A DNA stretch of 64,000 bases from Skeletonema tropicum (taxonomy: Eukaryota > Bacillariophyta > Thalassiosirophyceae > Thalassiosirales > Thalassiosiraceae), in contig CM074129.1 of the NCBI GenBank assembly GCA_037178625.1, positions 4,029,963 through 4,093,962 of the forward strand, read 5' to 3'. The translations under genes and the position numbers were made by a program. Positions 1 to 8,312 of the stretch are shown one piece after another. The notes beneath the pieces were generated by a model, which saw only the letters and a list, made by a program, of their open reading frames with translations, was not told the origin of the DNA and ran no database searches. Each line of letters opens with the position of its first letter. The first letter of the stretch is position 1.

Positions 1-4
1 TCGA

Positions 5-823
5 ATGTCAGAACTTTGGAGATACAGTGAGATGATGCCTCGTATAGGAGCGCAATGTTCCGATATGCAAAAGACTACTGCTCTGATGCTTGGTCTCCCC
101 GAGGAGGCCAAAGATTTCCTCCAAGATGAGAAGGACGTTGATGTTTATGACCTCCAAGGTAATGGTAACAACGCCCTTGTATGGACCGACGTAATGGAGT
201 ATCTAGAGGCCTGGTGGTCTCGAGATTACGGCAAGGAAGTCCGAAAGAAGTATCAACAGCAAGAAGAGAAGAAGAGGAAGAGGAAGGATGACGACGATGA
301 CGATGAAGCCGATGGAGATGGAGGCCAAGATCGACGTCAACGGAAGAAGAAGAAGAATAACCGCAATAAGAGCGGTCGCAATGGCAATGGGAACAACAGT
401 AACAACACCAACAACGGCAAGGAGTTCCACTCCAAGCAATGTTCAATTCATCCTGATCACAACCATAAGTGGAAAGACTGTATCTATTGTTTCAACGGGT
501 CTAATTTCAAGAAGGAGCTTGCTGAGAAGTTCTATCAAGGCAAAACCAGGACGTCTGCCCCATATTGGTGGAAGAAAGGTTATGAGCGTCGTTTCAAGAG
601 CAACGAGCAAGAACCCCCGCAACAGCAACATGGATCTTACCTCGTAGCTCCTCAACAACCTGCTCAACTACCTCCAGCTCCAGTTCCCCAAGCACCTCCG
701 CAACCAGCTCCAATGTTTGCTACGTCTGCAGCAACAGCTCCGTCAGCACCTGTTCAACAGCAACTTTATTCCATCCAAGTTAATGCCCAAGGTCAACGAG
801 TCTTCGTCCCTCATCAGGCCTGA
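5..823 (+). CDS. gag-like capsid/nucleocapsid protein of the gypsy element (5' partial possible)
   Basis: A 272-codon frame from ATG at 5; it may begin upstream of the window. It has a highly charged lysine/arginine and aspartate stretch at about residues 85-120, an Asn-rich linker, then a Cys/His cluster at about residues 147-163 (CSIHPDHNHKWKDCIYC) that resembles a divergent zinc knuckle rather than the classical CCHC box. The C-terminus is rich in Pro, Gln and Ala. Position before the protease and RT supports a gag role in particle assembly and RNA binding. It stops at TGA 821-823, but the same frame stays open to 1429. Confidence 0.7.
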   Translation: MSELWRYSEMMPRIGAQCSDMQKTTALMLGLPEEAKDFLQDEKDVDVYDLQGNGNNALVWTDVMEYLEAWWSRDYGKEVRKKYQQQEEKKRKRKDDDDDDEADGDGGQDRRQRKKKKNNRNKSGRNGNGNNSNNTNNGKEFHSKQCSIHPDHNHKWKDCIYCFNGSNFKKELAEKFYQGKTRTSAPYWWKKGYERRFKSNEQEPPQQQHGSYLVAPQQPAQLPPAPVPQAPPQPAPMFATSAATAPSAPVQQQLYSIQVNAQGQRVFVPHQA

Positions 824-1429
824 AACGCCGACCCTGTTGGGAATTGCACTACTTTCATCGATATCTATTCTACGAGCCTTGAAGAAGTAACAGGGTATGC
901 TAATGCCCCAGCTGCTCTTGAGTATCATGTCAACAATGTGACCTCAGAGCCTCCGAGCGCGATTGATGTTCAACTTCCATGTTGCATCCGCGGGAACAAT
1001 AATACAGTTCCTGCCGCTCTGCAAGCACAGCCCAGCTTGAATAGTGGAGTCCCGATATGTAAGGATCCAAGAGCGCAGCCAGCTTCTAGCCCTGCACCAA
1101 TGCTCGACCGCATCGCATCAGACGCTCAACTTCATGATGATGAGTTCTTGAACGAATTGTTCAATAGTCACTTTGCGGAGGATGCACTAGCTGCAACCAT
1201 CAACAACATTCCTTTCACTAATGAAGTAGTCGCTATCGAAGCGCAGAGAGTGGATTGTCCTGAATATCACGTGCTCGATCCAATCCCAGGCCAATCTAAT
1301 GCGGAAGCTTGGGATTTCAACATTTTTCCAGATACAGTCGTTGAATCTTACGGCAATGAACTAGTCGATTTGGGAGCAGCATTGCAGCTACCAAGCATTT
1401 GTGACAAACGAGTCATTTCAGTTCAGTGA
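824..1429 (+). pseudogene. continuation of the gag frame past a TGA, gag-pol linker
   Basis: The gag reading frame has no stop from 824 to 1426 and ends with TGA at 1427-1429. The translation is acidic with no catalytic motif that I recognise. It would lie between the nucleocapsid and the protease. It is separated from gag by a single TGA and from pol by a frame change, the pol frame being open from 1365. I treat it as part of one originally longer gag-pol product; whether the TGA is a mutation or a read-through site cannot be decided from one copy. Confidence 0.5.
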
Positions 1430-2972
1430 CCCTCAGATCACCTTCCAAGTAGATTCAAAAGGCAGAACAGTCCCTATGGCAACTGCATACGCTATGGTCA
1501 AGTCAGTCAATGGAGTCGAATCCAATCGCTTCCTCAAGTGCCTTTTTGACACCGGTGGCAGCGTATCGATGGCTCACCGTAGTGTTTTACCACCCGGAGC
1601 AGCCCTTCTTCAACCATCAAAAACAACAATATGTAATACCATTGCAGGCAACTATGCACCAGTTGGATCCCTCCTCGGTGAAGGAATCAAGTTCCCTGAA
1701 TTCGATGCCAACCTCACCGTTGACAGTCAAGAGTTCCTCGTCTTTGACGCCAAGTGTTCGTTTGATTTGATACTTGGTAATGATTTCCTGCGGAAGATAG
1801 GTCTAATAGTTGATTACGAAAGACTCGAGCTCGGGTGGCAGGGCAAGCGCATTCCAATGAACTCCAACTTTACAAAGGAGCGACTAAGTGCAGCAATCGA
1901 TGGATGCATCATTGAAGATGAAGATGACGATCTGAACTACCTCGACTCTTTCGCTACGTCAATTGCTGATTCAACCTATGACGAGATAAATGTGGATGAG
2001 GTCATCAAAGAGAATTGTCAGCATCTGTCTCCGACTCAGCGCCAGGACCTCAGCGAGATGTTACGCAAGCATTACAAGCTCTTCGACGGCAAGCTTCATG
2101 TCTACAAAGGAGCCAAGATGGATATTGAATTACAACCAGGAGCACAACCAGTTTTTCGGCGGCCTTACCCTACTCCTCGAGTCCATATGGAAACATTCAA
2201 GAAGGAGTTGCTGCGTCTCATCGACATAGGTGTTCTTGAAAGAGTCTCTGGCCCGTCTGCATGGGGACTGCCTTCGTTTATTGTTCCCAAGAAAGATGGC
2301 AAAGTTCGTTTCATAGCAGATCTACGTGAGCTCAATAAGGTCATCAAACCCAAGGATTATACTCTCCCTATCATCCAGGACCTGATCCGAAAGCGTTCGG
2401 GATTCCAGTACATGACGAAACTTGATTTGAGCATGATGTTCTATTCGTTTGAATTGACGGACAAAGCTAAGGACCTCACCACTATATCAACACCGTTCGG
2501 TCTCTTTCGTTGGACGAGAGCTCCTATGGGTCTCCGCAACTCTCCGGCATTTGCGCAGTCAGTTATTGAGGAAGTTCTTCGAGATTTAGATGACGTTGAA
2601 GTTTACATTGATGACATCGCCATATGGTCAGATACTTGGGAAGACCATACACGCACCCTCAACGAAGTGTTCAGGCGCCTTGAAGAGGCAGGGTTTAGTG
2701 TTAACCCTTTGAAGTGCGAATTCGGTATTGCAGAAGGGGACTTCCTTGGTCATTGGGTCTCCAAGGATGGCATTCAACCTTGGCAGAAGAAAGTTCAAGC
2801 GGTTCTTGATTTGAAACGGCCTACCAACGCTAGCGAAGTGCGAACGCTTGTGGGCCTCATCAACTGGTATCGTGACTTCTGGCCTCGACGAAGCCATCTC
2901 CTCTCTCCGTTCACTCAACTTATCCGCGGTATTCAGAAGAAGAAAGCACCGATCGTTTGGACTCCAGAATAA
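1365..2972 (+). CDS. pol: gypsy pol, first part: aspartic protease and reverse transcriptase
   Basis: The frame opens at 1365 just after a TAG at 1362-1364. The protease active site DTGGS (within LFDTGGSVSMAH) is near 1547. The RT domain follows from about 2150 to 2850, with the palm motifs LPSFIVPKKDGKVRFIADLR, MTKLDL, a PMGLRNSP block and the catalytic box YIDD (2607-2618), where most Ty3/gypsy RTs have YVDD or YIDD. The thumb region ends in LVGLINWYRDF. Translation ends at TAA 2970-2972 directly before the RNase H domain, in the same frame as the next segment. Role: cleavage of the polyprotein and synthesis of element cDNA. Confidence 0.9.
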   Translation, partial: SIWEQHCSYQAFVTNESFQFSDPQITFQVDSKGRTVPMATAYAMVKSVNGVESNRFLKCLFDTGGSVSMAHRSVLPPGAALLQPSKTTICNTIAGNYAPVGSLLGEGIKFPEFDANLTVDSQEFLVFDAKCSFDLILGNDFLRKIGLIVDYERLELGWQGKRIPMNSNFTKERLSAAIDGCIIEDEDDDLNYLDSFATSIADSTYDEINVDEVIKENCQHLSPTQRQDLSEMLRKHYKLFDGKLHVYKGAKMDIELQPGAQPVFRRPYPTPRVHMETFKKELLRLIDIGVLERVSGPSAWGLPSFIVPKKDGKVRFIADLRELNKVIKPKDYTLPIIQDLIRKRSGFQYMTKLDLSMMFYSFELTDKAKDLTTISTPFGLFRWTRAPMGLRNSPAFAQSVIEEVLRDLDDVEVYIDDIAIWSDTWEDHTRTLNEVFRRLEEAGFSVNPLKCEFGIAEGDFLGHWVSKDGIQPWQKKVQAVLDLKRPTNASEVRTLVGLINWYRDFWPRRSHLLSPFTQLIRGIQKKKAPIVWTPE

Positions 2973-4808
2973 GAGAAAGTTTTTCAGGAAGTGAAGCAAG
3001 TTATTGCAAGTGATGCTTTGTGTGCCTACCCCAACCACAATGAGCCTTTTGAAGTCTACACGGACAGTTCTGATTATCAACTGGGAGCAGCCATACTTCA
3101 AGGCGGGCGCCCTGTTGCGTATTACTCCAAAAGACTCTCGGCGGCACAGTCTCGATACACAACGATGGAGAAGGAGCTCCTGGCAATCGTCAGCACTCTC
3201 ACGGAATATCGTACCATGCTATTTGGAGCAAAGATCAAAATCTTCACTGACCATCGCAACCTTACATTCTCTAACTTGAACAGTCAGAGAGTCCTTCGTT
3301 GGAGATGTTTCCTCGAATCTTTTCATGCCGAATGGTTCTATCATCCAGGCAAGCTTAATGTGCTAGCGGACGCGTACAGTCGACTCCCCAAGTTTGATTT
3401 CTCAGGAGCCGAGAAGAGGCAGGATGAACTATCCCCTACTCCAGTTCAATTCAATCCAGTTCCCCAAGATGTCAATCAAGATGAAGAACCCAGCATCTTT
3501 GAAGAACAACTAGCAGAGTTGGCCAGTGATGACGAGTTCCCGCTACATCAATTGCAACAGTTCATGAATCTTCCTTCTACCGTCCAGAACCCTTTGCGCT
3601 ATCAATGGCTTGCGGAAGAGCAGAGCCGCTGTCCTACCCTTCAGCAGAAGCTCACTACTTCCCCAACGTTCTACCATCGTCGAACGTTTGGTCGCCATGA
3701 TACGTCGCTGATTTGCTATAGCCCTACTCCTCAAGATGAATCGACCTTGAAGATAGTCCTCACAGACAATGCCGTGGATGCCGCGATTGAATACTTCCAC
3801 CTCCTGTTGAATCATCCAGGAGCAAAGGCAGTTACTTATGCACTTTCCAAGTTCTATCATCCCCAATTAGCAGCCCGAATAGCAGCCTTTTCGTGCGATG
3901 TTTGTCAGCGCACAAAGATTGGCCAACGCGGCTATGGCCATTTCCCTCCACGTCAAGTACAAGATCTCAATCCATGGAAGCAATGTGACGTAGACCTTGT
4001 GGGCCCGTGGTATGTCAAAACATCAGGACGACACGGTAAAGCCTATGAGTTCTATGCCCTGACGGCAATCGATCGTGCCACTGGTTACCCAGATGCCATC
4101 ATGATCAAGCGCAAGACTAGCGAAAACGTAGCTCGCAAGTTCAATGAATTATGGCTCTCAAGATATCCAAGACCCGAAGTTTGCGCTCATGATCAAGGTG
4201 GTGAATTTATTGGACCTCAGTTCCAGCGGTTGTTGCACGATGCTGGTATTGCATCAGCCCCATCGACAGCTCGTAACCCCCAAAGCAATGCGATCATCGA
4301 ACGCCTGCATCTTACTATGGGAAACTCCATTCGAGCTCAACTTTCCAATCACAACCCTCGCACCTTGACTGAAGCCGAAGACTTGATGGGAACAATCTTA
4401 TCTGATACTCTCAGTTCTATCCGTGCAACCCCGTCGCAATCTACTGGGTATGCCCCAGCAGCACTGGCCTTTGGACGCGATATGATCTTCAACCTTCCAG
4501 TTCAATATGATATGAACGAGATCAACCTTCGCCGCCAACGCCGTGTCGACAAGGATGCCAAACGACTCAACGCCAAGCGGTACAGCTACGATTATCGCGT
4601 TGGAGAACAAGTCATGAAGAAGATCTTCGATCCTGCCAAACTCGATGATCGTTGGAAGGGCCCCTTCACTATCACAAGAATCCATGTCAATGGTAACATC
4701 ACTATTCAACTCACCCAACATCTACAAGAGCGTCTCAACATCCGACGCGTCAAGCCCTACAGGCAACCTACACCTCAAGTCTTACAACAAATCGTTGCGC
4801 CCTCTTAG
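2973..4808 (+). CDS. pol: gypsy pol, second part: RNase H and integrase
   Basis: Same frame as the preceding RT segment, beyond one TAA. The first possible initiators are a GTG at 2991 and later ATGs, so independent initiation is unlikely. RNase H: FEVYTDSSDYQLGAAIL (first Asp), the MEKELLAIV block with its Glu, and KIFTDHRNLTF. Integrase: zinc-binding HHCC region ending CDVCQRTK (3895-3920), then catalytic Asp in CDVDLVGPW, Asp in AHDQGGEF and Glu in NAIIERLH. A C-terminal GPF module (WKGPFTI, near 4658) is the gypsy-type GPY/F motif. No chromodomain is visible. It ends with TAG at 4806-4808, about a dozen bases before the LTR. Confidence 0.88.
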   Translation, partial: EKVFQEVKQVIASDALCAYPNHNEPFEVYTDSSDYQLGAAILQGGRPVAYYSKRLSAAQSRYTTMEKELLAIVSTLTEYRTMLFGAKIKIFTDHRNLTFSNLNSQRVLRWRCFLESFHAEWFYHPGKLNVLADAYSRLPKFDFSGAEKRQDELSPTPVQFNPVPQDVNQDEEPSIFEEQLAELASDDEFPLHQLQQFMNLPSTVQNPLRYQWLAEEQSRCPTLQQKLTTSPTFYHRRTFGRHDTSLICYSPTPQDESTLKIVLTDNAVDAAIEYFHLLLNHPGAKAVTYALSKFYHPQLAARIAAFSCDVCQRTKIGQRGYGHFPPRQVQDLNPWKQCDVDLVGPWYVKTSGRHGKAYEFYALTAIDRATGYPDAIMIKRKTSENVARKFNELWLSRYPRPEVCAHDQGGEFIGPQFQRLLHDAGIASAPSTARNPQSNAIIERLHLTMGNSIRAQLSNHNPRTLTEAEDLMGTILSDTLSSIRATPSQSTGYAPAALAFGRDMIFNLPVQYDMNEINLRRQRRVDKDAKRLNAKRYSYDYRVGEQVMKKIFDPAKLDDRWKGPFTITRIHVNGNITIQLTQHLQERLNIRRVKPYRQPTPQVLQQIVAPS

Positions 4809-4819
4809 GAGGGGTAGAA
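4806..4819 (+). other. polypurine tract of the gypsy element
   Basis: A purine-rich run (taggaggggtagaa) lies immediately before a TG dinucleotide that opens the presumed 3' LTR. This is the expected priming site for plus-strand DNA synthesis. Confidence 0.6.
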
Positions 4820-5006
4820 TGTCACACCTACGTAGTGTCGGACATCAATCAAATTCATATTTATGTTATCTGGTTTCTCGTTTCTCAATATGTTTCGTAA
4901 TCCTCCATCGCCAATGAAAGCAACCGAATCCAAAAACGTTGATCGTTTCCTTTATATTTTAAGTCATAATAATTCTATTCGTTACATCTATTGATCAATA
5001 ATAAGC
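4820..5006 (+). repeat. probable 3' LTR of the gypsy element
   Basis: It starts TGTCACACC directly after the polypurine tract, as LTRs start with TG. An AT-rich, TATA-like stretch lies near 4950. The end is not certain: the partner LTR is outside the window, and the neighbouring minus-strand retroelement frame begins at 5007. The length (about 190 bp) is therefore an estimate. Confidence 0.5.
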
Positions 5007-5966
5007 TCAATTGTTAGCTAGATTGGACACATGCATCAATTTGCATGTAAACCTCTGTTTACTCAGATCACTTCGTCTCCTGACTGCTCCAATTGTGTGC
5101 CAATGCACCCCATCAAACTGTACGTCTGACCAGTTATGGCGACGTTTGATATACTCCCGTAGGATTGGTCCACGTCTGGCGTTGTAAAGATGCTTCTTCA
5201 TTCGCGCTGTTATCCACTTTTCCCCAATTTTCAACACTGCCTTCGATCCCTCATATGGCATCTGTAAAATGTCCTCTGGAGGCGGGAGGTCATTGGGGTT
5301 GTTCTTGGCGTACTCCGTCACATCTCCTGCCAATTTATCACATTCGATATTCAGTTTTGCTTCGTCACTTAATTTGGTGACATCTATCTCCAGACGTACT
5401 TTAAAATTTCTGTTATATATATCTCCCGCAGTTTGGTGCTCTCGGTTGTGTCCATTGAGTTGACACTTTCATCGTCCTCCAACGTTTGCTGCTTCTGCTT
5501 CTTGCGTCTCGTGTCTTGGTGTCCTCGGACGTGCTTGCTACGCACTCCACATTGAAGTTTACTTTTCAAATGGTGGTATGCCATGAACAGGTCTGCCTCC
5601 GGTTGTATTTTATCTCTTGCAGTTTTGAGTGGTTTATTCAATTTATTCACTCCCGATTCATTATCATTATCGAACCATTGGGTCAGCAGTTCCTCGGGTT
5701 CCATGCCAAGGTAGTCAACATGATACAACGCTCGATACGCCCCCTCAAGCTCCCCTCGATAAGAATTCATTGATTCCATATTTGTCATGAGGAAGCATGC
5801 CTTAAGGTATTCTTCCATGTTGGTGGGGATAATCCATGCAGCTGCAGCCACCTTATCTGCTAGGTGGACCGAGGAATCGCTAACTGTCTTTCCTGGTCTT
5901 CTCGTAGTTCCCGGTATGTAGGTGTGTATCCTCCGAAATGAGTCCTGGCGGTTTGCGGGTAGGTTC
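5007..5966 (-). pseudogene. RNase H-domain part of a LINE-like RT-RNase H retroelement
   Basis: Read on the minus strand from 5966: a stretch beginning WRNLP, then an RNase H-like start (SDSSVHLADKVAAAAW), the SYRGELEGAYRAL block with its acidic residue, and the SKHVRGHQD block with the late His and Asp of RNase H. After a frameshift near 5400-5430 the reading continues to a stop at 5007-5009 through KLAGDVTEYAKNNPNDLPPP and a Trp-rich tail. This layout is known from diatom and other stramenopile retroelements in which RNase H follows RT. It is broken by the frameshift and by insertion of a Mutator-like element at 5975/5976. Confidence 0.65.
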
Positions 5967-5975
5967 CTCCAATGG
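5967..5975. other. left target-site duplication of the Mutator-like element
   Basis: CTCCAATGG, identical to 14035-14043. Flanking bases differ on both sides, so the duplication is exactly nine bp. Confidence 0.85.
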
Positions 5976-6240
5976 ACCGTTTACTAGATAGCATTTTTTA
6001 TTGTGAAACTTTTTTATTCTCAGCACTTTTTATTGAGCTGCAGCATCTTTTATTCCTCATTCCGCATCTTTTATAAATTTAGGGATAACTTTAATTTAGT
6101 CAATTATTACACTAGTTATTAAGTTTTTTGAGCACCTTTTATTCCAGCAATTTATATTATTGGCAACTTATAATCTTCCACTTGTAACCTTCCCAGCATC
6201 TTTTATTGACTTGCCGAAAGACTTAATCACAGCCAATGAA
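5976..6240. repeat. left terminal/subterminal inverted region of the Mutator-like element
   Basis: It begins ACCGTTTACTAGATAGCA and continues with several copies of a GCA(C/T)CTTTTATT-like motif (near 6022, 6046, 6066, 6132, 6192). Such repeated subterminal motifs are commonly transposase-binding sites. No gene is present. The matching right region carries the same motif in reverse. Confidence 0.7.
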
Positions 6241-6339
6241 TAAGATATAGTATAAGATCTTCACAACAACAAAGCAAAAGATATTTCTATCTAGCACATT
6301 TTCACATTTACAACACTATCCATCAAATTTGATCTCAAA

Positions 6340-8288
6340 AGAAGGTCTACAGATCTAGCAGGGAGAAAGACTGCCGCATCACTTAGTACATCGCTGCTGT
6401 TCGGCTTGTTTGCTGCACAATTGCGCTTCTACACGCAGAGGGACATCACAGAGAAGCTCTCAGTCGATATTGGACTTATTGGTGTGTGTACTACATCGCT
6501 CATACCACTTTTCATCGAGGTTTGTTTCATAGGAGGCGTCTAGATCTGATCTCAAAAGAAGGTCTACAGATCTAGCAGGGAGAAAGACTGCCGCATCGCT
6601 TAGTACATCGCTGCTGTTCGGCTTGTTTGCTGCACAATTGCGCTTCTACACGCAGAGGGACATCACAGAGAAGCTCTTAGTCAATATTGGACTTATTGGT
6701 GTGTGTACTATATCGCTCATACCACTTTTCATCGAGGCCTATTTTAGAGGAGGCGTCTAGAGTTACAGATTTAGCAGGGAGAAAGACTGCCGCATCACTT
6801 AGTACATCGCTGCTGTTCGGCTTGTTTGCTGCACAATTGCGCTTCTACACGCAGAGGGACATCACAGAGAAGCTGTCAGTCAATATTGGACTTATTGGTG
6901 TGTGTACTATATCGCTCATACCACTTTTCATCGAGGCCTATTTCATAGGAGGCGTCTAGAGAGTTACAGATCTAGCAGGGAGAAAGACTGCCGCATCACT
7001 TAGTACATCGCTGCTGTTCGGCTTGTTTGCTGCACAATTGCGCTTCTACACCCAGAGGGACATCACAGAGAAGCTGTCAGTCGATATTGGACTTATTGGT
7101 GTGTGTACTACATCGCTCATACCACTTTTCATCGAGGCCTATTTCATAGGAGGCGTCTAGAGTTACAGATTTAGCAGGGAGAAAGACTGCCGCATCGCTT
7201 AGTACATCGCTGCTGTTCGGCTTGTTTGCTGCACAATTGCGCTTCTACACGCAGAGGGACATCACAGAGAAGCTCTTAGTCAATATTGGACTTATTGGTG
7301 TGTGTACTATATCGCTCATACCACTTTTCATCGAGGCCTATTTTAGAGGAGGCGTCTAGAGTTACAGATTTAGCAGGGAGAAAGACTGCCGCATCACTTA
7401 GTACATCGCTGCTGTTCGGCTTGTTTGCTGCACAATTGCGCTTCTACACGCAGAGGGACATCACAGAGAAGCTCTCAGTCGATATTGGACTTATTGGTGT
7501 GTGTACTACATCGCTCATACCACTTTTCATCGAGGCCTATTTTAGAGGAGGCGTCTAGAGTTACAGATTTAGCAGGGAGAAAGACTGCCGCATCGCTTAG
7601 TACATCGCTGCTGTTCGGCTTGTTTGCTGCACAATTGCGCTTCTACACGCAGAGGGACATCACAGAGAAGCTCTTAGTCAATATTGGACTTATTGGTGTG
7701 TGTACTACATCGCTCATACCACTTTTCATCGAGGCCTATTTCATAGGAGGCGTCTAGAGAGTTACAGATCTAGCAGGGAGAAAGACTGCCGCATCACTTA
7801 GTACATCGCTGCTGTTCGGCTTGTTTGCTGCACAATTGCGCTTCTACACCCAGAGGGACATCACAGAGAAGCTGTCAGTCGATATTGGACTTATTGGTGT
7901 GTGTACTACATCGCTCATACCACTTTTCATCGAGGCCTATTTCATAGGAGGCGTCTAGAGTTACAGATTTAGCAGGGAGAAAGACTGCCGCATCGCTTAG
8001 TACATCGCTGCTGTTCGGCTTGTTTGCTGCACAATTGCGCTTCTACACGCAGAGGGACATCACAGAGAAGCTCTTAGTCAATATTGGACTTATTGGTGTG
8101 TGTACTATATCGCTCATACCACTTTTCATCGAGGCCTATTTTAGAGGAGGCGTCTAGAGTTACAGATTTAGCAGGGAGAAAGACTGCCGCATCACTTAGT
8201 ACATCGCTGCTGTTCGGCTTGTTTGCTGCACAATTGCGCTTCTACACGCAGAGGGACATCACAGAGAAGCTCTCAGTCGATATTGCTG
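6340..8288 (+). repeat. ten-copy ~199-bp tandem array inside the Mutator-like element
   Basis: The landmark GACTGCCGCATC starts at 6369, 6586, 6785, 6986, 7185, 7384, 7583, 7784, 7983 and 8182: spacings 217, then 199 or 201 bp. Units are nearly identical; differences cluster at a few sites (CACT/CGCT after the landmark, CAGTCGAT/TAGTCAAT, CATAGG/TTAGAGG). Units 4 and 8 share a private variant (ACCCAGAGG), and units 4-6 resemble 8-10, implying a four-unit, ~798-bp higher-order repeat. Each unit can be translated into the same ~60-residue peptide with a hydrophobic core (LLFGLFAAQLRFY, LIGVCTTSLIPLF), but the period is not a multiple of three and each unit ends with a stop. The array ends 25 bp before the ATG of the transposon gene. 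Confidence 0.95.
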
Positions 8289-8312
8289 GTCATCTAGATA
8301 CTTCTTGATAAA

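Larger units (their letters stand above)
1..5006 (+). mobile_element. Ty3/gypsy LTR retrotransposon, 5' end outside window
   Basis: The order is gag, protease, reverse transcriptase, RNase H, integrase, polypurine tract, 3' LTR. RT before integrase is the Ty3/gypsy order. The 5' LTR and primer binding site lie left of the window. Coding capacity is almost continuous over 4.8 kb but is broken by a TGA at 821-823, a change from the gag frame to the pol frame in the overlap 1365-1429, and a TAA at 2970-2972 between RT and RNase H. The copy is therefore either recently inactivated or depends on recoding. The 3' end is placed where a minus-strand retroelement fragment begins and is approximate. 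Confidence 0.9.

Noticed and set aside
75..446. antisense frame over gag
   Set aside because: Cys/Ser-rich reading caused by the repetitive codons of the gag gene; shadow of a real frame.
6687..8308. membrane protein gene encoded by the 199-bp array
   Set aside because: Each unit has its own stop and the period is not a multiple of three; no splice sites between units are evident, so a translated multi-unit protein is not supported.
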